Positions 49,058 to 58,058 of a stretch of DNA of 64,000 bases are shown in pieces (within the stretch, counting starts at the first letter, position 1; every line of letters starts with the position of its first letter). The stretch is from Parapedobacter sp964498395 (GTDB taxonomy: Bacteria > Bacteroidota > Bacteroidia > Sphingobacteriales > Sphingobacteriaceae). The stretch covers positions 124,001 to 188,000 of the forward strand of contig CAZCHE010000008.1 of the NCBI GenBank assembly GCA_964498395.1. Reading direction: 5' to 3'. The notes beneath the pieces are model-generated. The model was not told where the DNA came from. It searched no databases and saw nothing but the letters and a program-made list of their open reading frames with translations. A program made the translations under genes and the position numbers.

Positions 49058-50437
49058 CTACCCAAAAATAGCCTGAAAGACCTCTTCCACTTTACCCACG
49101 GGTTTTACCGCGATCTGATAGTTGCCGGTATCCAGTCCTTTGGTGTTGTATTTGGAGATGTAGATGGTATCAAAACCGAGTTTTTCGGCCTCGGCAATGC
49201 GTTGTTCGATGCGGTTGACGGCCCGGATCTCTCCGGATAGCCCCACTTCGCCCGCGAAAGCGGCCGTGGCGGGTACGGGGATATCCTGTTGGGAAGAAAT
49301 GATGGCCACAATGACGGCCAAATCGATGGCGGGGTCTTCCACGCGTAACCCGCCGGCAATATTGAGGAACACATCCTGTGCACTTAGCCGAAACCCGAAG
49401 CGCTTCTCCAGTACCGCAAGCAGCATGTTCATTCGGCGGGTATCAAACCCGGTGGAGGACCGTTGTGGCGTTCCATACGCGGAGTTGCTCACCAGCGCCT
49501 GTACCTCGATGAGCATCGGCCGCATGCCTTCTAACATCGCGGCGATGGAAATACCACTCATCGTATCTTCACGTTGTGAAAGGAGTATTTCGGAGGGATT
49601 GCTCACTTCGCGCAGGCCGGTTCCCTGCATTTCGTAAATGCCGAGCTCGGAAGCCGAGCCAAAGCGGTTTTTCACGGCCCGTAAAATACGGTATACGTGA
49701 TGGCGATCACCTTCAAACTGCAATACCGTATCGACCATATGCTCGAGCACCTTGGGGCCTGCGATCGTACCATCCTTGGTGATATGGCCGATAATGAACA
49801 CGGGCGTAGCGGTTTCCTTGGCAAACCGAAGCAGTTCGGCCGTGCACTCCCGCACCTGTGATACGCTGCCCGGTGCCGAATCGACATGGGCGGAATGGAG
49901 CGTCTGTATCGAGTCGATGATGATCAACTGGGGGGTGATGACTTCGATTTGCTTGAAGATGTTTTGGGTGGATGTTTCCGTGAGGATGTAGCAGTCGGCC
50001 GCAGACGATTGCGACAGCCGTTCGGCCCGCATTTTAAGCTGTTGCTCGCTTTCCTCCCCGGAGATGTATAGGGTTTTTACCTTCGGCATATTGAGGGCCA
50101 ATTGCAGCATCAACGTCGATTTGCCGATACCGGGTTCCCCACCGATCAGTACCAGCGATCCCGGTACGATGCCTCCACCTAGCACCCTGTTCAATTCCTT
50201 GTCTGGCGTAAGCTGCCGGATTTCTGTGGTGTGGGCAATTTCATGGATGGCGGCGGCTTTACTGGCTTTTTTTGCCAGGCCGGCCGATGTGCGCCAATCC
50301 GGTGCCCGGGCACTCGCCTTCTCCACCACCTCTTCTACAAAGGTGTTCCATTCATTGCATGATGGGCATTTGCCCAGCCATTTTGCGGATTCATACCCGC
50401 AGTTCTGGCAGAAATATGTTGTTTTTGTTTTTGCCAT
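49058..50437 (-). CDS. radA: DNA repair protein RadA
   Basis: 459 aa. N-terminal zinc finger CQNCGYESAKWLGKCPSC, Walker A GGEPGIGKST, the RadA-specific motif KNRFGSASELGIYEM, and a C-terminal Lon-like domain. It is a RecA-related helicase that extends recombination intermediates. Complete and single. Confidence 0.95.
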   Translation of the reverse strand: MAKTKTTYFCQNCGYESAKWLGKCPSCNEWNTFVEEVVEKASARAPDWRTSAGLAKKASKAAAIHEIAHTTEIRQLTPDKELNRVLGGGIVPGSLVLIGGEPGIGKSTLMLQLALNMPKVKTLYISGEESEQQLKMRAERLSQSSAADCYILTETSTQNIFKQIEVITPQLIIIDSIQTLHSAHVDSAPGSVSQVRECTAELLRFAKETATPVFIIGHITKDGTIAGPKVLEHMVDTVLQFEGDRHHVYRILRAVKNRFGSASELGIYEMQGTGLREVSNPSEILLSQREDTMSGISIAAMLEGMRPMLIEVQALVSNSAYGTPQRSSTGFDTRRMNMLLAVLEKRFGFRLSAQDVFLNIAGGLRVEDPAIDLAVIVAIISSQQDIPVPATAAFAGEVGLSGEIRAVNRIEQRIAEAEKLGFDTIYISKYNTKGLDTGNYQIAVKPVGKVEEVFQAIFG

Positions 50438-50454
50438 GTTGAGTTTGAAGTCTG

Positions 50455-50535
50455 AAGACCGAAGCCCGAAGTTGACCGCCCCTGTACCTCGGTCTACCGT
50501 CTCCGGTCTTCTATCTCCGGACTTCCGTCTTATAT
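50455..50535 (+). repeat. Short degenerate heptamer stretch
   Basis: Words such as CGGTCTACCGTCTCCGGTC repeat here in the same pyrimidine-rich orientation as the large arrays. It overlaps the last codons of the four-helix-bundle gene. Confidence 0.6.
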
Positions 50536-50891
50536 CTTAAACTATTTCTAAACCCGATAAGCATATTCATCAAGTGAAAAGATTCGGTATATTTTTCGTC
50601 AAACAAACTGATATCAATGTATCTTCTTCTTTTTGCTTTATGCAGACATGTGACCACTTCAGCATGCGATCGAATGGCATATCCGGTAAATTTTTTTTGC
50701 TCAGCAACAGATTGACCGATACTCCCTTCCGAAATGTTAAGTGCAATAGAATCAGAAGCCCTACAGATTTGAGAAGCCAAATTGAATAGCTCTTTCTTTG
50801 GAAAATGTTCGGCAAGTGTGTTGATGTCTTCCCCGAAGCCCATTGCTTTCTGCCAAATAATCAGTTTTTCAAATTTGAATTTATGTTCCAT
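50511..50891 (-). CDS. Four-helix-bundle protein (S23/IVP family)
   Basis: 126 aa. KLIIWQKAMGFGEDINTLAE at the start, then ASQICRASDSIALNISEGS and the following YAIRSHAEVVTCL are the standard motifs of the S23 family, first seen in intervening sequences of 23S rRNA genes and related to the Avd protein of diversity-generating retroelements. There is no rRNA or reverse transcriptase here. It is enclosed by heptamer repeat arrays on both sides, which raises the question of a link between gene and repeats. Its last codons lie in repeat sequence. Confidence 0.85.
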   Translation of the reverse strand: MEHKFKFEKLIIWQKAMGFGEDINTLAEHFPKKELFNLASQICRASDSIALNISEGSIGQSVAEQKKFTGYAIRSHAEVVTCLHKAKRRRYIDISLFDEKYTESFHLMNMLIGFRNSLRYKTEVRR

Positions 50892-50904
50892 ATTCAGTAG
50901 ATTA

Positions 50905-51380
50905 GTGTCTTCCGTCTCCCGTCCTCCGTCCTCCGTCTCCCGTCTTCGGTCTCCCGTCCTCCGTCTCCCGTCTCCCGTCCTCGGTCCTCCGTCTTCAGTC
51001 CTCCGTCTTCGGTCTCCCGTCTCCCGTCCTCGGTCCTCCGTCTTCGGTCTCCCGTCTCCCGTCTCCCGTCCTCGGTCCTCCGTCTTCAGTCTCCCGTCCT
51101 CGGTCTCCCGTCTCCCGTCTTCAGTCCTCCGTCTTCGGTCTCCCGTCTTCAGTCTCCCGTCCTCGGTCTCCCGTCCTCGGTCTCCCGTCTCCCGTCTTCA
51201 GTCCTCCGTCTTCGGTCTCCNNNNNNNNNNNNNNNNNNNNNNNNNNNNNNNNNNNNNNNNNNNNNNNNNNNNNNNNNNNNNNNNNNNNNNNNNNNNNNNN
51301 NNNNNNNNNNNNNNNNNNNNGTCTCCCGTCCTCGGTCTCCCGTCTCCCGTCTTCAGTCCTCCGTCTTCGGTCTCCCGTCT
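50905..51380 (+). repeat. Large heptamer tandem array with assembly gap
   Basis: Dozens of 7-mers of the type CTCCCGT, CTTCGGT, CCTCCGT and CTTCAGT in variable order, without the strict 21-bp period of the array at 46985. It runs up to the stop of the dipeptidase gene. Confidence 0.9.
51221..51320. other. Assembly gap (100 N)
   Basis: Exactly 100 N within the heptamer array; real length unknown. Confidence 0.95.
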
Positions 51381-51381
51381 T

Positions 51382-52545
51382 CTAATTCTCCCCCATCACC
51401 CGTAGTACGTTTTCACCCAGTATTTTACGAATATCCACTTCACTGTATCCCCGCGCAAGCAACCCCGCCGTAATATTCGGGAAATCACTGCAATCATCCA
51501 ACCCTTTTGGGGAGGAAGTAATGCCATCAAAATCACTGCCAATACCCACATGGTCTATCCCGGCCAGCTTAACCATGTAGTCAATGTGGTCTAATAGCAG
51601 GGAAAGCGGCGGACGTAATTGTTCTTTTGCCGACGCAGGCAACCGCGTGAATTTGGTATCACTGGAACGCTTTATGGAATCCTGCGCAGACACATACTTT
51701 TCATATAGACGGTTGATTTTGGTGTAATGCATGGGGTCGAGGAATCCGGAGTAAAAATTAAGGCAGATGACCCCGCCGTTCTCGCTTACTGCCCGGATTT
51801 GGTCGTCATGGAGGTTACGCGGATGGGCCATCAGGGCGTAGGCATTGCTATGCGACACGAGCACCGGCTTGGTGGTTACCTCCATCACGTCAAAAAAGGT
51901 CTGTCGACCCACATGCGAGAGGTCTACCATCATACCCAATTCATTCATCCTGCGAATGACCTGGCGACCGAAGTCATTCAGGCCCTTGTGCTTTAGTTTT
52001 GACGGGTTGCGGGTTTCATCGGTGGCGGAAGTAGCCCAATCGACACTGTTGTTCCAGGTCAAGGTGAGGTAACGCGCACCCCTACGGTACAGGCTATCCA
52101 GGTAATCCATGCGATCTTCGATCATGTGCCCCCCTTCAATGCCGATGATGGCCGCGATCTTTCCTTGTGCGACGATCTGCCGGATACTTTCGGTGTCGGT
52201 AGCCAGCGCTATGTCATCGGGATAACCGTCAATGACGTTCATCAAACCGTCTATCTGTTTGTTGGCATGGGCAAATGCGGTGCCTTTGCCGTATTTCTCG
52301 CTACACCACACGGCAAACACCTGTACGTCGATGCCCCCCTCCTTGATGCGTGGTAAATCGGTATGCCCGGTCTTGATCCGCTTGCCGATATCTTTTCCCC
52401 GCATGACGGATTGGTACAGGACGTCGTTGTGCGCATCGACGACAATAGCTTCTCGGTGGATCCTGTCGGCATCCTGTGCGCAGCTTTGCTCGACTCCAAG
52501 CATGGATGCGCAGCAGACGGTGATAAATGTGATGGCTGCTTTCAT
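51382..52545 (-). CDS. Membrane dipeptidase (peptidase M19), exported
   Basis: 387 aa from the ATG at 52545 (MKAAITFITVCC), which starts a signal peptide ending near SCAQDA; an ATG 18 bp upstream is also in frame. VDAHNDVLY holds the first zinc ligands (HxD), IEGGHMIED and LSHVG follow, and GIGSDFDGI near the end is the family signature. It hydrolyses dipeptides in the periplasm. The gene begins almost directly behind the serine hydrolase stop, so the two are likely co-transcribed, perhaps for cell-wall or peptide turnover. Confidence 0.9.
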   Translation of the reverse strand: MKAAITFITVCCASMLGVEQSCAQDADRIHREAIVVDAHNDVLYQSVMRGKDIGKRIKTGHTDLPRIKEGGIDVQVFAVWCSEKYGKGTAFAHANKQIDGLMNVIDGYPDDIALATDTESIRQIVAQGKIAAIIGIEGGHMIEDRMDYLDSLYRRGARYLTLTWNNSVDWATSATDETRNPSKLKHKGLNDFGRQVIRRMNELGMMVDLSHVGRQTFFDVMEVTTKPVLVSHSNAYALMAHPRNLHDDQIRAVSENGGVICLNFYSGFLDPMHYTKINRLYEKYVSAQDSIKRSSDTKFTRLPASAKEQLRPPLSLLLDHIDYMVKLAGIDHVGIGSDFDGITSSPKGLDDCSDFPNITAGLLARGYSEVDIRKILGENVLRVMGEN

Positions 52546-52563
52546 ATCGATGGACTCATGCAA

Positions 52564-54366
52564 CTATTGTTCGTTCTTGCTTGCGGCACGGATCGCCTCA
52601 TATACCGCATCCTGTATCCGGCCTCGGATATTGAGATTCCCCAGTACTGCACTGACATCTGGATGTACCCTGTTGGAAAGAAAGATATAAACCAATTGCT
52701 CTTTGGGATCAATCCAGATACAGGTGCCGGTATACCCGGTGTGTCCGTAAGTGGCGTCAGAGGCTAGCTTGGAGGGGTATTCTTTGGAGGTATCTGGATC
52801 TGCGCGATCAAACCCTAGCCCCCTGCGGCTGGTAAGCGATTGCTTGGAAGTGAACAAATCGACCGTCTCAGGCAAGAAGTAGCGTTCACCGCCGTATTCC
52901 CCTCGGTTGAGCAGCAGTTGTGCGTAAATGGCCAGGTCATTGGCCGTCGCGAATAGGCCTGCATGGCCAGCAATCCCCCCGGCCATCGCTGCTCCTTGGT
53001 CGTGCACATACCCTTGCAAGAGCGTTTTTCTAAACGTTTTGTCATGTTCGGTCGGGATGATGCGCGATTTGTCGAAGCGCTCGCGGGGCAAGTATCCGGC
53101 CGTTTGCATGCCCAGTGGGCGATAGAACTCCTGTTGGATATAGTCTTGGATGGGGATGCCTGTCTGATGTTCGGCAACCTCTTTCATCACATACATGCTG
53201 ATATCGCTGTATACATAAGACCCCGTGGCTTTCAATGTCGATTGGAGCATGGTGGGCCACATCACGTCTTCGTAATATCCTGTGCGGATATAACAACCAT
53301 CGGCCACCTTCACGGCATAATTGGCGGAGGAATCGGTGCTGAGATCCTTTGGGTCTAGGTTTTGGTAAAAAGGGATAAAGGGAATAAACCCAGCCTCATG
53401 GAGCATCACATCCCGTAGTAGGGTATTGCGCTTGTTGGTGTTCTGGGCTTGCAGGAGGTAGTAGCCCATGGTGCTATCGAGATGGACGACACCCCTTTCG
53501 GTCAGGCGCATCACCACGGGCGTGGTCGCGGCGATTTTGGTGATGGAGGCCATATCGAAAATATCGGAGGCCAATGTGGGCGTTTGGCGTTCATAGGTGT
53601 GGTAGCCATATGCCTTTTCAAAAATTACCTTGCCATTTTTTGCCACCATGACCACCGCTCCGGGGGTTGCTTTTTCACGGATCGCTTCTTGGGCAATGGC
53701 ATCGATCCGCGCAGTCAACTGCTGGGTATTGATGCCCAAAGCCGAGGGATCTGCATATTCCAAGCGGGTTTGTTCGGTGGTAAAGCCCGCGCCGGCGGAA
53801 TACCTTGCGGAAAATGATTGGGGCAGTGTGGATGTACAGGCGATGCCACCAAACAAAGACATCGCCGCCTGTTTGGCCGACAATTCGGTCAACTGGGGGT
53901 TCCATATGATCGGAAAGCGGACGAAATCCAAGGTACCGAGGCGGCTTCCATCTCCGAAAACGACCAAAACGACCTGCTTGCCGATGGCTTGTGTATTGAT
54001 AAATTGCAATAGGCGGTTGTCGCCCAAATCCGCGGATTGAATAGCGAAGATAAGCGTATTATAGAATTTCAGGTGCTCATCCAATAGGCGATAGCCATCA
54101 GGCTGGCCGGGTGCGGCAAACCCCTCGACGGGAGAATAACGCGCCAAAACATCACCGAAAACAGTTCCCATGCCTTCGGGCAACCAGGAGATGTGGGCAA
54201 TCTGCCGGTTCTCCAATGCGCGTAGCGGGATGACCCGGTTTTGGTTATTTAATAATACCGAATAGTTAGTTACTGGTGCCGGATCTGAAGCGTATACCGA
54301 AGGGCAAATGGAAGAATACAATAGAAATAAGCACAATATGCGTACGCATGTATAGATCTGTCTCAT
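52564..54366 (-). CDS. Serine beta-lactamase-like hydrolase with GH3 C-terminal domain
   Basis: 600 aa. Signal peptide (CLFLLYSSICPSVYAS), then about 185 residues that match the C-terminal domain of family 3 glycoside hydrolases (NNQNRVIPLRALENRQIAHI to FGGIACTSTLPQSFSARY). The rest is a class C beta-lactamase fold with SITK (catalytic Ser-x-x-Lys) and YSDIS as second motif. In Bacteroidota these two parts normally follow a catalytic GH3 barrel in one protein of nearly 1000 aa; the barrel is missing here. Probably a periplasmic esterase or peptidase acting on cell-wall material. Confidence 0.85.
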   Translation of the reverse strand: MRQIYTCVRILCLFLLYSSICPSVYASDPAPVTNYSVLLNNQNRVIPLRALENRQIAHISWLPEGMGTVFGDVLARYSPVEGFAAPGQPDGYRLLDEHLKFYNTLIFAIQSADLGDNRLLQFINTQAIGKQVVLVVFGDGSRLGTLDFVRFPIIWNPQLTELSAKQAAMSLFGGIACTSTLPQSFSARYSAGAGFTTEQTRLEYADPSALGINTQQLTARIDAIAQEAIREKATPGAVVMVAKNGKVIFEKAYGYHTYERQTPTLASDIFDMASITKIAATTPVVMRLTERGVVHLDSTMGYYLLQAQNTNKRNTLLRDVMLHEAGFIPFIPFYQNLDPKDLSTDSSANYAVKVADGCYIRTGYYEDVMWPTMLQSTLKATGSYVYSDISMYVMKEVAEHQTGIPIQDYIQQEFYRPLGMQTAGYLPRERFDKSRIIPTEHDKTFRKTLLQGYVHDQGAAMAGGIAGHAGLFATANDLAIYAQLLLNRGEYGGERYFLPETVDLFTSKQSLTSRRGLGFDRADPDTSKEYPSKLASDATYGHTGYTGTCIWIDPKEQLVYIFLSNRVHPDVSAVLGNLNIRGRIQDAVYEAIRAASKNEQ

Positions 54367-54453
54367 ACATGACGAATATCGTTAAATATTTATACAAAAA
54401 ATATGGATGTGTTAAAAAAAATGCTTTTTTTGCAAGTCATTTACCTGGATTCC

Positions 54454-55254
54454 ATGTTTAACGTCACGAGTACTTTTTACGGGTTTATAACAGCCTTGCA
54501 AGACAAGCTACAGGCGGAGTTTGATTTGAAGGCATTGTCTGACCAAGCCTGTCTTTTATCGGCGGAAGAGGTGCCCTTGCGGATTGTCTACTATCTATGT
54601 GCCCCCGGTAAACACCTGGTTGTTTCTGACGATGTCCGCTATATCCATGTGGATGAAGATGTCTGGATCACTAAGCCGGAGCTATTGCTCCAACGTATCG
54701 CGTCTCTCGCTGGGCGAGCGGCACGCATCCATGCCCGGGAGACCGTGGTGGCCCGAATCGATAAACCTGTGGCCATGGCCTTCCAGCATGACCATCACCT
54801 GCAGGTAGCCCTGCCGGGTAAGTACCGGTACGGCTTGTTCCATGAAGGGGAGTTGGTGGCTGTCGCCGTATTCAGTGGCGGGCGGAAGATGGACGGTAAG
54901 CCCGAAGCGTACCGTTCTTACGAATTGCTCCGCTTCTGCCATAAGCAGGGCGTTCAGGTAGTAGGGGGCTTCAGCAAGCTGCTTGATGCCTTCCAGCAGG
55001 AATTCAATCCGGGGGATATCATGACGTATGCCGATAAAGATTGGTCAGATGGAAGTACCTATCGAAAGGTCGGCTTTGCCATTGTGAATGAAACGGCACC
55101 TCAGCTTTTCTGGATTGACCGGTCTACCATGAAACGATACCATAACAGTTCGCTACCCACGGAACTAATGGAAAAAACGCCACAAGAACTACAAGGATTA
55201 GGGTATGTGCCGATTTATAATAGTGGCAGTATTAAATTGGTGAAAACGCTTTAG
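54454..55254 (+). CDS. Unknown protein with homing-endonuclease-associated C-terminus
   Basis: 266 aa from the ATG at 54454; an ATG 51 bp upstream is possible. The C-terminal half contains SYELLRFCHKQGVQVVGGFS, MTYADKDWSDGSTYRKVGF and the end FWIDRSTMKRY. This combination is a domain that I recall from phage proteins and ends of homing-type endonucleases, often without a nuclease core. Here no GIY-YIG or HNH motif is present. It is divergently oriented to the serine hydrolase. Role unknown. Confidence 0.6.
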   Translation: MFNVTSTFYGFITALQDKLQAEFDLKALSDQACLLSAEEVPLRIVYYLCAPGKHLVVSDDVRYIHVDEDVWITKPELLLQRIASLAGRAARIHARETVVARIDKPVAMAFQHDHHLQVALPGKYRYGLFHEGELVAVAVFSGGRKMDGKPEAYRSYELLRFCHKQGVQVVGGFSKLLDAFQQEFNPGDIMTYADKDWSDGSTYRKVGFAIVNETAPQLFWIDRSTMKRYHNSSLPTELMEKTPQELQGLGYVPIYNSGSIKLVKTL

Positions 55255-55723
55255 CGGTGTTTGTGCTGCAAGGGTGAAATACTAGGGCAAACGTATCGCT
55301 GTTTGGTGCATCTCCCTGCACTCATCTCGCATCGAGAATAATTTGGTAATGAGATAAATGGAGGATTAACTCAAACAGTTTTTCCCGCTCTTTCGCCTCG
55401 GAGGCGACCGGCTTTGTCTTGACACAAAGCTGGACAGAAGTCAAGGCTGGTGCAGGTTTGTTGTTCCGGCGACGCTCCAGTGCTATGCACATGGCCTAGG
55501 CCGCCACCTCACCAACCTCACCCGATGGCTTGGCCCTGCTTGGTCAGGTGCTGTGCGAAAGCTCCTGCTACGCACCTCCACTGCCTCCACGTCCAAACCT
55601 ACACAAGGCCGTTTACGCCATGGCTAGATCCTATGTGTAAAGGCTAAAAAGTGAATAGACAAATTGATTAATAAAAACTGCCTTATTCAATCAAAAAACC
55701 GAACAAAAAGCAATAACACTTGC
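55255..55723. other. Long intergenic region with a dispersed-repeat relic
   Basis: No gene seen. Around 55398-55445, GGCTTTGTCTTGACACAAAG followed by GTCAAGGCTG resembles a sequence that is widely dispersed in Bacteroidota genomes (TTTTGTCTTGATACAAAA followed by TCAAGGCTG). The next 150 bp are GC-richer and lack a sensible frame. Confidence 0.4.
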
Positions 55724-55731
55724 TACATTTG
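55724..55731 (+). promoter_or_regulatory. -7 promoter box for the oxidoreductase gene
   Basis: TACATTTG fits TAnnTTTG; leader about 90 nt. Confidence 0.45.
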
Positions 55732-55768
55732 CCTGAGAAATACCATGACTATTACCCATTCAACTGGT

Positions 55769-55800
55769 AGATTTTTAGTATATTCGGCAGATTTTTAGTA
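55769..55800 (+). promoter_or_regulatory. 12-bp direct repeat, 20-bp period
   Basis: AGATTTTTAGTA occurs at 55769-55780 and 55789-55800, two helical turns apart, between promoter and start codon. Possible operator. Confidence 0.45.
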
Positions 55801-55829
55801 ACCTATTTAATTAAAACAGCAAGAACAAT

Positions 55830-57002
55830 ATGAAAAGGAAACTTCGTATGGGAATGGTTGGCGGGGGAAAAGACGCATTCATCGGCGCGGTACATCGGAT
55901 CGCTGCAAATATGGACGGATTGGTAGAACTCGTTTGCGGTGCTTTCAGTATCAACCCGGATATTGCTAAAGAATCGGGCAAAGCGCTGTTCATCCCCGAA
56001 GACCGTGTATACCTCACCTACGAGGAGATGATTGAAAAGGAAAGCCAGTTGCCGGAAGGTGTCCGTATGGATTTTGTGACCATCGTGACCCCAAACTTTA
56101 TTCACTTTGCCCCGGCAAAGCTGGCATTGGAGCGCGGCTTTCATGTGGTAATTGAGAAGCCGATGACGTTTACCCTCGAAGAGGCCAAAGAACTGCAGGA
56201 AATTGTGGAGCGCACGGGTAAAGTACTTTGTCTCACCCATACCTATAGCGGTTATCCCATGGTGAAGCAAGCAAAGGCCATGATCAAGGACGGCGTGCTG
56301 GGCAAAATCCGGAAGGTGGTGGTCGAATACCCGCAGGGATGGTTGAGCCGCCTGTCTGAGCGGGAAGGAAATGCGCAGGCCGCCTGGCGTACAGACCCCA
56401 AGAAATCTGGCAAAAGCGGCTCGATGGGAGACATCGGTACGCATGCCGCACATTTGGCAGAGTATGTGACCGGCCTGCAGATCACCGAGCTTTGTGCAGA
56501 CCTGTCCACCCTTGTGGAGGGCCGGCTATTAGATGATGATGGCAATGTACTGCTCCATTTTGACAATGGTGCACGCGGGGTACTCGTCGCTTCCCAGATA
56601 TCGGCCGGGGAGGAGAATGCACTTCGCATCCGTGTATATGGAGAGAAAGGCGGCCTAGAGTGGGCGCAGGAAGACCCGAATAACCTGATCATCAAACTAC
56701 TGGATCAGCCCAGGCAGTACATCCGCACCGGCAATGGTTACGAAGCTCCCTATACGCTCAGCAGTTTTGCTACGCACAATACGCGTATCCCATCTGGGCA
56801 TCCGGAAGGGCTGTTGGAAGCGTTTGCCAATATCTACCGCAACTTTGCCCTTACGGTATCCGCCAAGTTGAATGGCGAAACACCGACACCGGAAATGTTG
56901 GATTTCCCGCAAGTGGCCGAAGGCGTACGGGGCATGGCCTTCATTGACAATGTCGTGGCCAGCAACCAAAGTACGGAGAAATGGACGAAGTTCGTCGTTT
57001 AA
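55830..57002 (+). CDS. Gfo/Idh/MocA-family oxidoreductase
   Basis: 390 aa. N-terminal NAD(P)-binding part RMGMVGGGKDAFIGAVHRI, then the family motif EKPMTFTLEEAKEL, and a C-terminal substrate domain with GSMGDIGTHAAHL, where His and Asp usually act. It oxidises or reduces a sugar or cyclitol. It is a single gene with promoter and terminator of its own; the substrate cannot be told from the neighbours. Confidence 0.9.
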   Translation: MKRKLRMGMVGGGKDAFIGAVHRIAANMDGLVELVCGAFSINPDIAKESGKALFIPEDRVYLTYEEMIEKESQLPEGVRMDFVTIVTPNFIHFAPAKLALERGFHVVIEKPMTFTLEEAKELQEIVERTGKVLCLTHTYSGYPMVKQAKAMIKDGVLGKIRKVVVEYPQGWLSRLSEREGNAQAAWRTDPKKSGKSGSMGDIGTHAAHLAEYVTGLQITELCADLSTLVEGRLLDDDGNVLLHFDNGARGVLVASQISAGEENALRIRVYGEKGGLEWAQEDPNNLIIKLLDQPRQYIRTGNGYEAPYTLSSFATHNTRIPSGHPEGLLEAFANIYRNFALTVSAKLNGETPTPEMLDFPQVAEGVRGMAFIDNVVASNQSTEKWTKFVV

Positions 57003-57021
57003 CCACATAGACTATGCTATT

Positions 57022-57078
57022 GCCTCACGGGTTTGCGTAAGGCGTGCCCAGCGCCTATGGATCCTGTGAGGCTTTTTT
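57022..57078 (+). terminator. Terminator after the oxidoreductase gene
   Basis: GCCTCAC (57022-57028) pairs with GTGAGGC (57066-57072), followed by TTTTTT. The 37-base loop holds a further small hairpin (GGCG/CGCC). Confidence 0.65.
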
Positions 57079-57081
57079 CCG

Positions 57082-57999
57082 ATGGAAGGAGAAATCTACA
57101 ATCCACTCATCGTCATCCTTGGCCCCACAGCGTCGGGCAAAACCCGGCTAGCAGTGGAGGTGGCTAAGCGCATAAACGGAGCGATCATCAGTGCGGATTC
57201 CAGGCAAATCTATCGGGGGATGGACCTCGGTACCGGCAAAGACCTGGAGGAGTACGGTGATATCCCCTATTACCTGATTGATATCCGAGCGGCAGGGAAT
57301 ACATACGATATCTCGCAATACCGTGCGGATTTCCACCGGTCGTTGGAGCATATCCGGCAGACGGGAAAGCAACCCATTTTATGTGGTGGTACAGGGCTGT
57401 ATATCCAATCGGTATTGCAGGGATTTGATTACAGTGTGGTACCTGTGGATATCGCTTTGCGCAAGGAGCTGGAAGCCATCGGTATGGAATCGCTTAGCAA
57501 AAAGCTATTGGAGTTGCCTATTCCGGCGGATTTCACGCCCGATACGAGTACCAAGAAGCGACTTATCCGGGCCATCGAGATATGCCAATGGTGCCAGTAC
57601 CATCCGTTGCCGCCATCTCCCTACCCACTTGTGCCGGCCATTCTTTTTGGCATTGACCCTCCGGTGGAAATCCGTAGGCAACGCATCACGGAGCGGTTAA
57701 CACTGCGGCTCGAACAGGGCTTGATCGAAGAAGTCAAACAACTGCTGCAAGGCGGGGTCTCTCCCGAGCAGCTGATGTATTATGGATTAGAATATAAGTA
57801 TGTTACCCAATACCTATTGGGTGAATGGGAGTACCCCACTTTTTTTGCCCGCCTGAATACCGAGATCCACCGCTTTGCTAAACGGCAGATGACCTACTTC
57901 CGGAAGATGGAGAAAGATGGGTTGGCGATTCATTGGTTACACCATGGAACGGTAGCGGAGATGGCCGAAGAAGTGATGAGCATCGGTAAAAAGAAGTAA
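57082..57999 (+). CDS. miaA: tRNA dimethylallyltransferase (divergent MiaA)
   Basis: 305 aa. P-loop LGPTASGKT near residue 12, DSRQIYRGMDLGTGKDL and LCGGTGLYIQSVLQG are MiaA motifs. The usual DSMQVYRGMDIGTAKP version is altered, and the sequence PYYLIDIRAAGNTYDISQY fits the second MiaA paralogue that many Bacteroidota carry. It adds a dimethylallyl group to A37 of tRNAs reading U-starting codons; the paralogue may have other targets. Starts 4 bases after the T run of the preceding terminator. Confidence 0.85.
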   Translation: MEGEIYNPLIVILGPTASGKTRLAVEVAKRINGAIISADSRQIYRGMDLGTGKDLEEYGDIPYYLIDIRAAGNTYDISQYRADFHRSLEHIRQTGKQPILCGGTGLYIQSVLQGFDYSVVPVDIALRKELEAIGMESLSKKLLELPIPADFTPDTSTKKRLIRAIEICQWCQYHPLPPSPYPLVPAILFGIDPPVEIRRQRITERLTLRLEQGLIEEVKQLLQGGVSPEQLMYYGLEYKYVTQYLLGEWEYPTFFARLNTEIHRFAKRQMTYFRKMEKDGLAIHWLHHGTVAEMAEEVMSIGKKK

Positions 58000-58019
58000 T
58001 CAGGGGAAACCCCTGAACT

Positions 58020-58058
58020 AAAACAAGAACGGGAGGCTTAGCCTCCCGTTCTTGTTTT
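58020..58058. terminator. Strong bidirectional terminator
   Basis: AAAACAAGAACGGGAGGC-TTA-GCCTCCCGTTCTTGTTTT: an 18-bp perfect stem with A and T ends between the convergent miaA and rng genes. Confidence 0.8.

Noticed and set aside
46985..51380. CRISPR array
   Set aside because: The arrays are tandem 7-mers without unique spacers of constant length, and no cas genes are present.
50782..51405. 207-aa ORF rich in Ser, Pro, Val and Arg
   Set aside because: It is translated from the heptamer array and includes the N gap.
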